The notes below the pieces were generated by a model. The model was given only the letters and a program-made list of their open reading frames with translations, searched no databases and had not been told where the DNA came from. From positions 3,348,001 through 3,412,000 of the forward strand of contig NC_065421.1 of assembly GCF_024362695.1 (NCBI RefSeq): 64,000 nt of DNA. Direction: 5' to 3'. Below are positions 21,137 through 33,084 of the stretch, piece by piece. The DNA comes from Pectinophora gossypiella (lineage: Eukaryota > Arthropoda > Insecta > Lepidoptera > Gelechiidae). The position numbers and the translations under genes were made by a program. Within the stretch, counting starts at the first letter, position 1. Each line of letters begins with the position of its first letter.

Positions 21137-21750
21137 ACGACACAATTGCACGTCTTTCCTCACGAAAACTGTCAAAAGAAACCAACTTGGAATTGAAGCT
21201 CACAAGTTCGATGCCAACATAAAACTTTGCTATGACCCTTATGTATCAGTGTTGATTTTTGACATGGACGGTAAAGAGCCCCTGGGGAGTACCCCTATCA
21301 TAAACTATTAGGATCTGACGCGATCCATTACATGTGGGATGTCTTGTTAGAGAAGCCAGGAGGGGTGGTGTGAGCGGAAAGCGATTGTGTTATATTCTCC
21401 ACTTTTTTGCTAGAATATTCTAGAATATACTTCACGAGTTAATTCCACCCACTCCATTCAATCTACGGACAGGCGTCACGGGCATTGCATCATTCATGTT
21501 GTCGATATTTCGTGGCCAGATCTAAGAATTGATCATTTTTTCATGGTGTGTTCGACCACTTCATGAAATGGTCATATTTCATGAAACAGCCAACTTAAGT
21601 TGACCATATCTTGGAAACGTCAACGTTTAATGAATTTCAATCAACGTTTGGCCATATTATTATCGTTAATGCAGGCGGTGTCCTTGTTATGTGGTGTAAT
21701 AAAAATGCGAATAGTGGATTAATTTTTCAGGTTCAAAATTATTTACTTAC
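21137..21750. other. Unassigned insert with heat-shock-element-like motif
   Basis: Sits between two halves of an inverted-repeat element (20905-21136 and 22134-22165, compare 62663-62908). At 21413-21425 the sequence GAATATTCTAGAA gives three alternating GAA/TTC units with correct spacing for a heat shock factor site. No downstream gene was recognised. Confidence 0.4.
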
Positions 21751-22076
21751 CTTCTTCTTCTATCGTGTGGGTTGTGAGGTGGAGTCATCAAACCTGGGGT
21801 CAAGGTTACTATTGAGCCGCCAAAGGCCCTCGTAACCCTCAAATGGCTCACGTAACGACTACTTACTTACATCAGTAATTAGTAACCGGGACCAACGGCT
21901 TAACGTGCATTCCGAAGCACGGATCATCTTACTTTCGGACCTTTCGGACAATCTGGTGATCAGCCAGTAATGTCCTAACCAAACTAGGGACGACAAAGTA
22001 ATTTTTGTTATTATGTCTCCACCGGGAATCGAAACCGGGACCTCCGGATCCTGAGCCCAACGCTCAACCACTGGAG
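21751..22076 (-). mobile_element. SINE family 2, nearly full length, plus abutting 3' piece
   Basis: Minus strand: head near 22076 (CAGTGGTTGAGCGTTGGGCT), B-box-like GGTTTCGATTCCCGG, body with GGACATTACTGGCTGATCAC, tail near 21752 (ACCCACACGATAGAAGAAG). A second family 2 tail in plus orientation follows at 22078-22133. Confidence 0.82.
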
Positions 22077-22165
22077 GGACCAGGGTTGATGAGGTTGGTA
22101 ATTCACCTCACAACCCACACGATAGAAGATGATGATTTATCTTTGACCTAGGAAACTACCCAATT

Positions 22166-22767
22166 ATTTCCCTCCATTTCCAAATACACGTCACATCTAG
22201 ACTATTCTAGATCCAGTATCACCTGCGAACGAACTAGCTAGAATTTTCACAATAGAGCAGGACGAACTATTTTATAGAGCTAAACTTTTATGAACTGGAC
22301 TCTTATCAATGGACCTCAGGTTTGTGCAGCTAAAAGGAATAACTATTTTCAGGTTAAAAATTTATTTCTCAAAAGAATTACAAATTCATTTAATATGAGA
22401 AACATTAAGACAGTATATATTAGCTTATAGTTATCCAAGAGTTTATACAAACATGCTATTACTACTTAAGAAAAAAAGAAAATAATACAAAAATAGGTAT
22501 ATATGTTACGTTGCTGCTATATAGGTTTTAAGTTTGTTCTTAAAGGAAGTCATGGTTTCAGTATTTTTAATTTCTTTTGGCAAGCTGTTATAAATCTGCG
22601 CTCCCTCATATACTTAATATATTTTTAATGCCATAAGTTTTAGTTCTAGGTCCACGTAATGCAATATTATCTTTGTTCCTTGTATTATGCTTGTGGGTCT
22701 TTTTGGTGAAAGTGATGTCTGAGTGAACGGTCTTATTTAAAATTTTCCTTACCAGTATGCATTTTAA
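22166..22767. other. No gene seen
   Basis: AT-rich. 22560-22760 may be an old LINE 3' part in minus orientation (PHYNTRNKDN-like words are read in the minus frame), related to the element at 58160-59323, but too decayed to delimit. Confidence 0.35.
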
Positions 22768-23394
22768 CATAAGTTCACGACTATTTCCCAATCAGAGTAG
22801 GCATAAGTACATCCATCGCAAGATGAACAAAGTACACCTCTCCAAGCTCTCGGTTGGTAGGTGTTGATAGGTGGTGAGCCGTATCGCCGTCTGTAATGGT
22901 CGAGCCAACTGTGTTAGTGAAATAAGTATTACCTTATTCAATTAGTTATATTTTTTATATTTTAGTCAGTGGGTTAATGTATGCGACCTAGCGAAGCCGC
23001 AGGCAAAAGCTACATAATGTAATGTCCTAACCAAAACAAGGGCAGCAACAGTCTGCAATGGAGCAGTGTGGTGGAGTATGCTCCACACCCCCTCCGGTTA
23101 ATTGCGTGATGGCCCAGCAGTGGGTCGTATATATACTTATATTATTTATACAATACAATACAATACAAATACACTTTATTGCACCAAAATAAAAAGAAAT
23201 AATTACAAAAAGTCTCTTAACTAAGTACATGGCATGTTAATATTATAATTCTTCTTCTTCTATCGTGTGGGTTGTGAGGCGAATTACCAACCTCATCAAC
23301 CCTGGTGTCAGGGTAACTATATTATAATGTAAGTAGGTAATTATACTTACTTGCTTCTATACTGTTCTGGGAGCAAATAAAAAACAGAACACGG

Positions 23395-23605
23395 GCATGT
23401 CGTAAAAACCGACAGAGGGATTGTGTCCTCTAACATGATGGACTAATGTTATGGGCGATAAGCTGATCCCTTATCACCGTAAGGTTTTATCATATCCAGC
23501 TTACGACATCGTATCAACAGTGGCTGCAAGTTGTCTTTGATTACTTGTGGCTCTGCCCACCCCATTAGGGATTACGGGCGTGAGTTTATATATGTATGTA
23601 CTACT
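23395..23605 (+). repeat. Family T 3' fragment
   Basis: Inverse of 7347-7565: GGCATGTCGTAAAAACCGAC through GATTACGGGCGTGAGTTTAT and ATGTATGTA. Confidence 0.6.
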
Positions 23606-24047
23606 TATTTAAGCACTTAAAACCCCTTCCCCTCGTCTGATGAAACAATTCCCCTGAACTGGACACGTCTTAAAATAAACCAGGGTCGTCCCGTCACAGA
23701 AACTTTAACAAGTTCCTTCAGTTCCCGCTAGTACCCCACAGTTCTCCCGTAGTTCCCCGCTTCACTATATCACCTACAGACATTACCGTAATTAACCTGT
23801 CTAACCCTGTACAAAATAAGCGACCTTCCTTACGGTACGTCGCGATTCATGCGACATCGACTCGTCGGTGGACTTTCCTAAAATACATACCTACATGCAT
23901 ATTTTCCTTTGGAATAACAGAGTCCACGGAATTCCACACTATGAGCCTGACTACTGCTACACGCCTGTATCCCATTAGAGGTAGGCAAAGGTGTATTAAT
24001 ACATCCACTTCACGCCAGCTATATTTAAGTCCTATGTAATAATAACG

Positions 24048-24462
24048 ACCTCCGTGGTCCAGTGGTCGAGGGTTGGGCTCACGATCCGGGCCCCGGGTTC
24101 GAATCCCAGTGTGTCAAAGTCACAAAATTCACTTTGTGATCTCTAGTTTGGTTAGGACATTACAGACTGATCACCTGACTGTCCGAAAGTAAGATGATCC
24201 GTGCTTCGGAAGGCACGTTAAGCCGTTGGTCCCGGTTACTACTTACTGGTGTAAGTAAGTAGACGTTACATGAGCCATGTAAGGGGCTTTTGACGGGTTG
24301 TATGGGACATACCTAATAGTCTACCATTTACCAGTTCCTTCAAATGTTTGTGTGGGGTTTTATTACAATTTACCAGCGCTCCCTACACGGGTCAATAGTA
24401 ACTCTGACACCAGGGTTGATGAGGTTGATATTCCACCTCACAACCCACACGATAGAAGAAGA
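24048..24462 (+). mobile_element. SINE family 2 with a 99-base internal insert
   Basis: Head CCTCCGTGGTCCAGTGGTCG with B-box-like GGGTTCGAATCCC, body, then an unrelated block at about 24300-24398 before the 3' end ACCTCACAACCCACACGATA. The insert was not classified. Confidence 0.8.
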
Positions 24463-24872
24463 CAGAAGATAGAAGCTTCTTAAATTTCGTAAGTCTACTT
24501 CCATTAATTCTCTCTACATGTCCGAACCATCTAAGCATACCTCTTGTCAATTCTTGTCACTACATCTTTAACACCGCAACACCTGAAGAATCTCCTAAAA
24601 CGTTTTACCTTTAAACATTACGGCTTCCAACAAAAACCAACAAATCTGCCGAACCCATCACCAAATAACAATTACCATAAAAAGAACCCCTATCCATACC
24701 CCTCAAAGCGTATCTCAGCCCAACACATAGCGGGTAAATAACCTGTCGTAAAAATCAATGGCTGGGTAAACTTTGCTGTTCTACTCAACACGGCGTAAAA
24801 GACTTGCCTACAATCATAGTAAGTAACTCAGGTGCACGTTTACACCGATTGGGTGTAAGATGCAAAGAAAAA

Positions 24873-25098
24873 CTTTTTTTTGACGTGACTTATTGTAGAT
24901 TTGCCGCAGATGGCACCGGACAAATGGGGAGCGCTGAAGGCTCTCACCCGGTACAACGTTTAAGACAACAGGTCTGAGGGTGCCCAGTTGGGCGCGAACC
25001 TCGGCTCAGGGCGTCGTCTGAGAGAAAAAATATTTGAAAGAATTAATCGACTCTAGTTGGTCGATAGAGATAAGCGCTGATTGAGGGAAATCGTCGAG
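24873..25098 (-). mobile_element. LINE 3' end, family L3, with poly-A
   Basis: Poly-T at the left, then GACGTGACTTATTGTAGATT, GGAGCGCTGAAGGCTCTCAC, GGTTCGCG-type block in reverse and GATTGAGGGAAATCGTCGAG. Confidence 0.8.
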
Positions 25099-25820
25099 CA
25101 AAAACGGACGTGTTAGTATTAGTTGCGCAAATGCAGTGCCACAGCTGTGCGCAGCTATTTTGAAAGACGAAAGCCCGTATCTAAGTATGTATAGAACTCT
25201 TTTAGTGGAGTCAATAAAGCCGAAGCTTCCTAAATAACTTCCTTTTTGCCACTGACAGGTCCGATTTTGTATTAAAATACTATCAAATTCATTTTTCATT
25301 TGAAAAGAAAACACATTTTTCTTTATTTGATCGGAATATTTACTTGCGCCACTCAATATGTGTCTAGCTACTGAAGAAAAAATGACTACAAAAGAAAAAA
25401 ATCATCAAAATCGGACCTGTCCCTCTCCACTATTACAGCTAATACAGCTCTAAAGAAAATTGTAGCGAATAAAAAGTTGTACTTTTTATAAAGACGCCAT
25501 CTAACAGCAGACTGGTGAACAATTGTGTTCCAGCAAAGTAAACAGTCGCACAGCGCAGTCTATTTTCACCATTCTTCTGTAACCTGTTGTCGAAACAGTA
25601 AGCTATACTTGCCGAAAGATAGCGCTAATAGAGCAAGAGAGAAAGGATAACAAGTCAACGTTGGTGCTTTTGCTTATCATTATACTTAAGGGAATGAGAG
25701 GCAAAATGACCTATATCAAGTCTCGGCGAAAACCGCATCTAAACGTTCTAATAGTTAAGTAACGAGATAGATAGTTGAGAGACGCAGATTTCCGCGCAAT
25801 CAGTATTATTATAATACATA
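25099..25820. other. No gene seen
   Basis: A 116-codon minus-strand frame ends in the LINE above; its upstream part (25100-25356) has no recognised domain. Confidence 0.3.
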
Positions 25821-25822
25821 AC

Positions 25823-25970
25823 ATACATAAAACATAAACAGCCTATATACGTCCCACTGCTGGGCACAGGCCTCCCATCAATCAACCGGAGGGGGTACGG
25901 AGCACCATGCTGCTCCAATGCGGGTTGGTGGAGGTGTTTTTACGGCTAATAGCCGGGACCAACGGCTAAT
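25823..25970 (-). mobile_element. SINE family 1, 3' half
   Basis: Plus reading ACATAAACAGCCTATATACG, then CCCACTGCTGGGCACAGGCC and GGTGGAGGTGTTTTTACGGC; head missing. Confidence 0.8.
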
Positions 25971-26142
25971 ATGGACGGATAACGGATTATTATAATGTTA
26001 GATGGAAAAGAATCGATCGACCTAATATCGACTGATACATCACTATGCTAATGAACGTCACAACACTAGCTTACGTATGTACTTTGAGAGATCTAACCGC
26101 GCATTGAGACGATTGTGAAATGTTGTTATCTTATCTAGCCTA

Positions 26143-26705
26143 TTCAATCCCACTGCTGGGCAAAGGCCACTTTTCCACTCCTCGCAACTTTGCGCGATCT
26201 CCGGCCAATCCCTTCGATAAGCATTGAGGCCGTCACACCATCTTTTACGCGGGCTGCCTCGACTTCTATACCCGCCTTGAGGTGTCCATCATCATCAGCA
26301 GTACAACGCCCACTGCTGGTCATAGGTGTCCCCCAAGGACCTCCACGACGATCGGTCCTGCGCTGCCCGCATCCAGCGGCTTCCCGCGACCTTCACCAGA
26401 TCGTCGGTCCACCTTGTAGCGGGCCTACCCACTGAGCGTCGTCCGACACGTGGTCGCCATTCTAGAACCTTTCCGCCCCATCGGCCATCGGTCCTCCTCG
26501 CTATGTGTCCTGCCCACTGCCACTTGAGGTGTCCAGTGGGTAATAACTCGTGCCCATCGCTCCGGATGCAACCGACAAACGTGTCCGGCCCAGTCCCTCT
26601 TCAGTTTGGCGGTAATGTCATGTCTTTGGCGACTTATGCTGAGCGAGGTCCTTTTATTCCGGACGCCACCGCAGATGATCGGGCCGTCAGGGCGTTGCAT
26701 TTAGA
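26143..26705 (-). mobile_element. Two RTE-type LINE 3' fragments
   Basis: 26143-26280 (minus) encodes a short tail ending like AQQWD. 26290-26705 (minus) encodes KLKRDWAGHVCRLHPERWA, then RWTDDLVKVAGSRWM-like and the AQQW-type end, in a broken frame. This is the C-terminal zinc-finger-like segment of RTE polyproteins, the same group as 13622-13772 and 43000-43440. Confidence 0.78.
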
Positions 26706-26908
26706 ATACTTACTTTTATTATTATTGTTTTTACGATTTTGGTTTGTTTTTCTTTTTGTTTTGGTTTTTTTTCTGAACACTTATTGATTTCCGTGTGGTT
26801 TCTGTCCTGTGTTCAATGTAATGTACCTGTCTGTCTATGTCTGTAGTGTCCGGAAGTAATAAATGTTTCTTTCTTTTAATGTAAAATGTTATCTTTTAAA
26901 ATACAAAC

Positions 26909-27205
26909 ACTTCTGCTATCGTGTGGATTGTGAGGTGAATTACCAACCGCATCAACCCTGGTGTCAGGGTTATTATTGACCAGCCGAAAACCCCTAAGAT
27001 GGCTCGTGTAACGACTACTTACTTACATCAGTAAGTAGTAACCGGGATCAACGGCTTCACGTGCTTTCAATCAGGTCACCAGCCTGTAATGTCCTAACCA
27101 AACCAGGGATCACAAAGTGATTTTTGTGATACGTCCCCACCGGGATTCGAACCCGGGACATCCGAATCGTGAGCCCAACGCTCAACCGCTGGGCCACGGA
27201 GGCCG
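26909..27205 (-). mobile_element. SINE family 2, full length
   Basis: Head at the right end (GGCCTCCGTGGCCCAGCGGT), B-box GGGTTCGAATCCCGG, body, tail CACAATCCACACGATAGCAG-like at 26909. Confidence 0.85.
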
Positions 27206-27635
27206 TGAATGCCTCGTAGATATACAGTCATTAATTGTACTAAACTGGTCGTTCTGTTTAATAGTAGCAAGAAAAATGTAAAGAGAAAATAGGGTTTTTT
27301 ATACAGAAATAAAAGATATTTTTTTCTTAAAAACATTTTTTTAAATAAATAAGCTTAACTTCTTTATAACAAACTTCACAATAATGTTAAATTCTAAGTT
27401 AATTCAGTTAAGTTTAGATAATTCTAAATTTAGATACTTATATATAATTCTGAATCCTGCTTTTATTGTTTATTCGATTTTTAAATATTTCACACAACCT
27501 TTTTACCTTTAAAACAGGAAACTCGGACTGGTAAACATTTTACTGAACACGTTCTTTACTCTCAGTCAATGCACATAGAGGAGATATCGAAGCGTTCTGC
27601 AGGGTATCATTTTTAAATTTCTAAATTATAACAAA
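27206..27635. other. Downstream flank of lipocalin A
   Basis: AT-rich sequence 3' of gene A on its strand; no further coding signal seen. Confidence 0.4.
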
Positions 27636-30600
27636 TTAATAAAACCTTCGAAACAAAGCTATAGCGGCAGCAGAAGTCAAAATGAGGCATGATGGGTCAA
27701 CACCGTTGCCAGAATTGACTTTGCAAGATTCCTCAGTATTGTTGAATGACAGTAACGGTGTATCTTGAAGATTGTAAGTCGCTAATGCATTGTATATCTT
27801 CGAGACATGCTTCGGTTTCAAGTGCGGTGTTCTCGAGAGTTCCCAAAGTTCATCTGTGGATAAAAAAAATTGTTAACATAAAAGGATTACTACATCGAAC
27901 TGTAAACAGACTGTAATTCAACTGTAAACAAACTGTAATCGAACTGTAAAAAACTGTAATTCAACTGTAGTCGTCCGCGATCCATCTGCAGTATATCTAC
28001 TGCTATTGTTATACCAAGTTTATAGTACAAACTGTATTTTTATAATCTACATGGAAAAGTCCTGTCGGATAAGAAAAAAATAATCAATGTTTTGTTGGCC
28101 GTAAAGTTTTTTTACCTATTTTTATTTTTATTGTAATCAAATCAGTTATGTATCTCGAAGTCTGGAAGTAGGTTTTTGAAGAAAAGAACTCTAAACCGGA
28201 GACCGTGTATGAATATTTTGAGAGTTGAAGAGGCTTAGCAAGTGGGATTCCGTGTTTGCTGCATTTACACTGGAAAAGTGTTTGGTTATTGTTTACAACT
28301 GTACACTGTTCATCGAGAGAAGAAAATGCGGCCGATTACGGGAATCGTACTATCTCCCGAGTGATAAAGTGCTTTACATCGTAATTTCTCGAACGTAATC
28401 CGTATCACCGCCATTTAAATTATACGCCTAAATGACAAAAAACAGCAAATAAAAAAAGTCTAAGTACTACAGAGGTGTAATGAGTACCTAACTGAAAAAA
28501 AATACAATTAAAACATTTGATTGAACATCACGACTTGTTCCGTTGGTTGCATTCGACCTCCAATCAACCATCAAATTGTTTACTACCGGTGGTGTTTCAT
28601 TTCATTAATAACAATGTAATATCAGTGTGTAGAAAAATCCCACTCTTATGTGATTTCTGTCTTCAACAGATTTATACTAGTGTCTTCAGCAGAAATTAAA
28701 AAAAATCCTTCCGAAATTTTATATTGGCCAATAACCCGACAGGATTAAGTTGACAGCAAAGGTACAACGGGTTGCATCAGAGAGATGCCTATTTTATTCG
28801 CCCGGGTTAATAAAAATGTTGTCAATCATGCGTCCCTTTCCTCTTCGGCGGGTAAAACAATGACGGGTATAACTTAAAATAAAATTAGGAGGAGTTTGCA
28901 GGAATAGTGGCCATTATGTAGATAGTATAAGTTCGTTCCTTCATATTCAGATGTTATGTCTGTTCAAATAAAGTGCTAATTTCTGTAAACACCATCTAAT
29001 TTTATTTTAAGTTATATCTGTCATTTTCTTATCCGCCGAAAAGGAAAAAGACGGGTAATCTACAAGCATAAAATTTATGGAACACACGTCAATTTTAAGC
29101 ACAAATCTAAAACAACCGTCTAAAAATTTTACACTGGCCAATAACCCGACAGAATTATGTTGACAGCATACGTCAAATGGTTTGCATACCACCGAGATAC
29201 CTTTTTGATTCGCCCAGGTTATCCATTCATTTACTCATTCTTTCTAAATTTAAGAGCTGTTAATCATCCGTCCCTTTCCTTTTCGGCGGGTAAGAAAATG
29301 ACAGGTATAACTTAAAGTAAAATTAGGAGATGTCTGCAGGAATCGGGGCCATTGCTTGTCTATTTGTTATACGAAGTCAATGTTTCAAGAAGACGCTTGC
29401 CTACAGGGTTTTCTCATGCGACGATACTCGCTTGTGCACTTATGATACATGTATCTTGTTTGTTCACAAATTGGTAGCTAGGGTTCTGAGCAAATTGCTT
29501 TAAAAATAGTCTGTTATTCCATCATCCGTCCGAGTCAGTGCATTTTTACTATTATTATAATTTCCGTCTTATGTCAGTCACAATAATAATCTTGTGGCAT
29601 ACACCCATTTTAACACGGTCGTATGAATATAGAACAGGAAATTCTGTAAAAACGCCCACCCTATATAAAACGCTAATAATCATACATTTAAAAAAAAACA
29701 GGCCATACATAGCCCCGATGGGGTAGGCAGATGTGTAATATATACCTATATAACAACTCTTCGCCAGCTATATTTAGTCCCATGTCAGGGTTATTATTGA
29801 GCCACCGAAGTCCCCTGACATGACTCATGTAACGACTACTTATTTACATCAGTAAGTAGTAACCGGGACTAACGGCTTGACGTGCCTTCCGAATCATGGA
29901 TCATCTTACTTTCGGACAATCAGGTGATCAGCCTGAAATGTCCTAATCAAACTAAGGATCACAAAGTGATAGCCATTAACCGGGCACAAATCCTGGAAAC
30001 CAGGTGATATCAACCGTTTACTATTGTTTTAGTTGAGTGAAATATCAAACGATTGACCTCGATCGAGCACATGCCTTCAATGACCTGCCTCAACATCATC
30101 GTAAGTTAGACAATTTCAGTTCACGGATACAGCCTTCGTAGTTGAGCATTATGGTCAGAAGGTTCCGGGTTCGAAACCCAGTGGGGACATAATCAGAAAA
30201 ATCATTCTGTGATTCTCAGTTTGGATAGGATAGCAAATTGATCATCTGATTATTCTACGTATATATTAAGTTGATCCTTGCTTCGGAGGGCATGTCAGTC
30301 GGTTCAGGCTACTTATTAGTAGTCGTTACATGAGCCATGTCTGGGGCCTTCGGCAGCTCAATAGTAGCTCTGACACCAGGGTTGATGAGGTTGGTTATTG
30401 ACCTCACAACCTATATGAGACAACAAGAAGAATTCACAATGGCATAAACTTCTTTTTTAATACATTGTGTCTGAATAGACAAGGTGCTTAAGGGCCACCA
30501 AAACACCGTCACCAATAAACCGCCATTAAAATTTATTGATAAGTGTCTGGTAATCCATCTAGGAGCTCGGTGGCGCAGCGGTAAACGCGCTCGGTCTGCG

Positions 30601-32994
30601 ATTGTTGAAGTTAAGCAACTTTCGCAAAGGCCGGTCATAGGATGGGTGACCACAAAAAAATTAAATCATCTCGAGCTCCTCCGTGCTTCGGAAGGCACGT
30701 TAAGCCGTTGGTCCCGGCTGCAGTAGCAGTCGTTAATAACCATCAATCCGCACTGGGCCCGCGTGATGGTACAAGGCCCGATCTCCCTATCCATCCATAG
30801 GGAAGGCCCGTGCCCCTGCAGTGGGGACGTTAATGGGCTGGTGATGATGATCATGATGATGATACTTACATGTACTGCTATTTCCGTCATCGTTGTCATA
30901 GCAAGCAAACACCACGGCGTAATGCTCGTAATCTAACGCTAAGAACGAATAAGATTCAGTTTTCTCATCTGAAAATAAAGATTACAGGATTAAGTAAATT
31001 CACCAACACACATGAACACAAAAGAAAAAAATATTACATAATATTATAAGCAGCCTCCGTGGTCTAGTGGTTAGAGCGTTGGGCTCACGATCTGGAGGTC
31101 CGGGTTTGATTCCCGATGGGGACGTTGTCGAGATCACTTTGTGAGACTGCCCTTTGTTTGGTAAGGACTTTTCAGGCTTGAATCACCTGATTGTCCGAAA
31201 AAGTAAGATGATTCCGTGCTTCGGAGGGCACGTTAAACCGTTGGTCCCGGATATTAGCCGTAAAAACACCTCTACCAACCCGCATTGGAGCAGCGTGGTG
31301 GAGTATGCTCCACACCCTCTCCGGTTGATTGAGGGGAGGCCTGTGCCCAGCAGTGGGACGTATATAGGGCGTTTATGTATGTTATGTAATATAATAAGGG
31401 ACCAGGCTTCGTTCCCCACAAAATAGATGGCGCTGTACAGATTTAACCTGATCATTTATTATTTTCTCATTGCTAATAACGTAAGTAATTGCAGAGGCAT
31501 TATAAAAATAATTGTTACTTAATATTTGGATCAGATATGTATAAAATTACGTTGTTACCTATATTGCTTCTCTTTGTATTGATCAGAATCGAGTGAGAGA
31601 GAATCACATCTTACTTTGGGTGATCAGTCAGCAATGTCCTTCACAAACTGGGGATCACAAAGTGATTTTTGTGATATTCCCCCACCGGGATTCGAACCGG
31701 GGACCTTCAGGTCGAGAGACCAACGTTATTACTACTAGACCACTGCAATTTTGCACGCCTTAGTTTTTAGGTAAAGTAGAGTGCAGACTAAGCGGTGAGA
31801 TAGGATAGAAACGTGTGAAAATTCTCATACCCGTATAAGTGACAACAAGAATATCCCCATCAGCAGTACTGTTGTTGTTGGGGTCAAAGCTGAGAGCAAC
31901 AGAGCCGTTGTAGAAGCTGGCTGTGGTGTTGTTAATCCAGCTTATAGACACGTCTGTTGTGTTGTCATTCTTGTGGCTGAAGGTAACCATCGCGCAGTCT
32001 CCCTGGAATTCCATCTCTGATGCTATGGATATCATGTACCATTTTCCGTCTAGCTGTTGGGAAAAGAATAATACAAAAACATAATTTAACAGCTTCCATG
32101 GTCTACTGGTTAATGCGTTGGACTCACAATCTGGAGGTCCGCGTTCGATTTCCGATGGGGACATTGTTGAAATCACTTTATGAGACTGTCGTGTTGGTAA
32201 GGATATTGCAGGTTGGAATCACCTGATTGTCCGAAAAAGTAAGATGATTATGAAGTTCGGAAGGCACGTTAAGCCGTTGGTCCCGGCTATTAGCCGTGAC
32301 GTATATGTATAGGCTGTATATGTTTCCTTTTTATATTCACATAACATAACACAACTATACCCCAATTGGGGTAGTCAGAGGTATAAATAACCATCGCAAG
32401 ATGAACTAAGTAGCCACACTTCACCGAGCTTTCTGGTAAACCAACGCGTAGGCAACGTGGAACTTGTCATTTATTTATGAATTTAGAAGAAGAGTTTTAG
32501 ACATTTGTTGGCATTGTGACTTACAAATTGCAATGACTTTTTAACTTCAAAACTGTTCCATTTCAAAACAATTCAATTCAAAACATTTTATTGCACAAAG
32601 ATAAACGTAACAAATAGGACGCATAAAAGACCCCAGAAAAGCTTACATGGAACAGATTAAAGAGAAGGTGAACGTTGTGTCTTATAAGGAAGTGAAAGAA
32701 TTGGCCTTTGATAGACAAGAATGGAGAACGCTACACCGACAAGAGCGTGGCTCTTAAATTAATGATGACGACACAAAAGTCAAAAGAAGCACAATCGGCG
32801 GCCTTATTGCTAAACAACAATTTCTTCCAGACAACCTTAAGGCAATTCGGCACGCTTGTGCGTAAAAAAAAAGTAAAAAGACTTACTTCTTTCAAATCCA
32901 GTTCTCTAGGACTAGGAACAGGACAGCTCACATTCTGCAAAACGGCTTCGGCTTTAAAAACACAAAGTCCTAATACAAAACTAAGGAGTAACAT
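27636..32994 (-). CDS. Lipocalin A (insecticyanin/apolipoprotein-D-like), glycosylated, hydrophobic C-terminus
   Basis: Four coding exons on the minus strand: 32994-32887, 32053-31831, 30968-30870, 27853-27636, giving 215 residues. All introns are GT-AG, in phases 0, 1, 1. A signal peptide covers about residues 1-17 (MLLLSFVLGLCVFKAEA). Lipocalin blocks: LDGKWY (37-42), ALDYEHYAVVFAC (121-133), WELSR (147-151). Cysteines 24, 56, 133 and 187 fit the two insecticyanin disulfides. At least seven N-glycosylation sequons (e.g. NVS at 21, several in 65-100) are visible. The C-terminus after Cys199 is hydrophobic (LILTSAAAIALF) then RRFY, which could be a GPI-type signal as in Lazarillo lipocalins or simply a hydrophobic tail. 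Expected role: secreted or surface carrier of a small hydrophobic ligand; ligand unknown. Introns 1-3 (833, 862, 3016 bases) are loaded with SINEs. Confidence 0.92.
28706..28915. mobile_element. MITE-B, left-truncated copy
   Basis: Contains TTGGCCAATAACCCGACAGG and ends ATGACGGGTATAACTTAAAA then GGAATAGTGGCCATT, the right end of the element at 28974-29352. Lies in intron 3 of gene A. Confidence 0.75.
28974..29352. mobile_element. MITE-B, complete copy with ~80-base inverted repeats
   Basis: Left end TGCTAATTTCTGTAAACACC, ATCTAATTTTATTTTAAGTT, TTATCCGCCGAAAAGGAAA; right end is the reverse complement with about 85% identity (TTTCCTTTTCGGCGGGTAAG ... GGAATCGGGGCCA). Other copies: 28706-28915, 59673-59800, 63748-64000 (cut by the window end) and a scrap at 10062-10110. 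No coding capacity. Confidence 0.85.
29775..29970 (-). mobile_element. SINE family 2, head missing
   Basis: Matches GTCAGGGTTATTATTGAGCC, GTAACGACTACTTATTTACA, ATCACAAAGTGATA; tRNA-like head absent. Intron 3 of gene A. Confidence 0.78.
30126..30430 (+). mobile_element. SINE family 2, diverged copy
   Basis: Head with GGTTCGAAACCCAGTGGGGA, body with CGTTACATGAGCCATGTCTG and end TTGACCTCACAACC. Older than the other copies by its many differences. Intron 3 of gene A. Confidence 0.75.
30561..30863 (+). mobile_element. Composite tRNA/5S-headed SINE abutting a splice donor
   Basis: Starts GGAGCTCGGTGGCGCAGCGG, 5S-like GAAGTTAAGCAACTTTCGCA and GGATGGGTGACCAC, ends in (GAT)n. Its tail ends immediately beside the donor hexamer (30864-30869 on plus, GTAAGT on minus) of gene A exon 3, so the SINE starts at intron position +7 in antisense orientation. 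Confidence 0.9.
31050..31392 (+). mobile_element. SINE family 1, full length
   Basis: Head GCCTCCGTGGTCTAGTGGTT AGAGC with B-box GGGTTTGATTCCC, tail GTTTATGTATGTTATGT. Intron 2 of gene A. Confidence 0.88.
31612..31745 (-). mobile_element. SINE family 2, 5' half
   Basis: Minus strand contains the head and the GGTTCGAATCCCGGTGG B-box region; plus reading shows GGGATCACAAAGTGATTTTT. Intron 2 of gene A. Confidence 0.78.
32090..32305 (+). mobile_element. SINE family 1, 3'-truncated
   Basis: Head GCTTCCATGGTCTACTGGTT, body to GGTCCCGGCTATTAGCCGT, tail missing. Intron 1 of gene A. Confidence 0.8.
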
Positions 32995-33042
32995 CTTGGA
33001 ACCTTGTCGCAGACGCTGTGATCGCTGCGCGGACGCGTCTTG

Positions 33043-33084
33043 TTAACTGAGAGCCGTAGTAAAAAGCAACGTCCTTTATTTATA
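33043..33084 (-). promoter_or_regulatory. Candidate core promoter of lipocalin A
   Basis: Minus strand reads TATAAATAAA (33084-33075) followed about 36 bases later by TCAGT (33050-33046), an arthropod initiator-like sequence, about 50 bases upstream of the ATG at 32994. Spacing is slightly longer than usual, so this is tentative. Confidence 0.45.

Noticed and set aside
26326..26787. A 153-codon plus-strand protein gene
   Set aside because: It runs antisense over RTE 3' fragments and then into T-rich sequence coding a run of Leu/Phe; no domain.
31060..31130. A genuine tRNA-Asp gene
   Set aside because: The tRNA-like head is followed by a repeated body and occurs many times with the same non-tRNA extension, so it is a SINE promoter.
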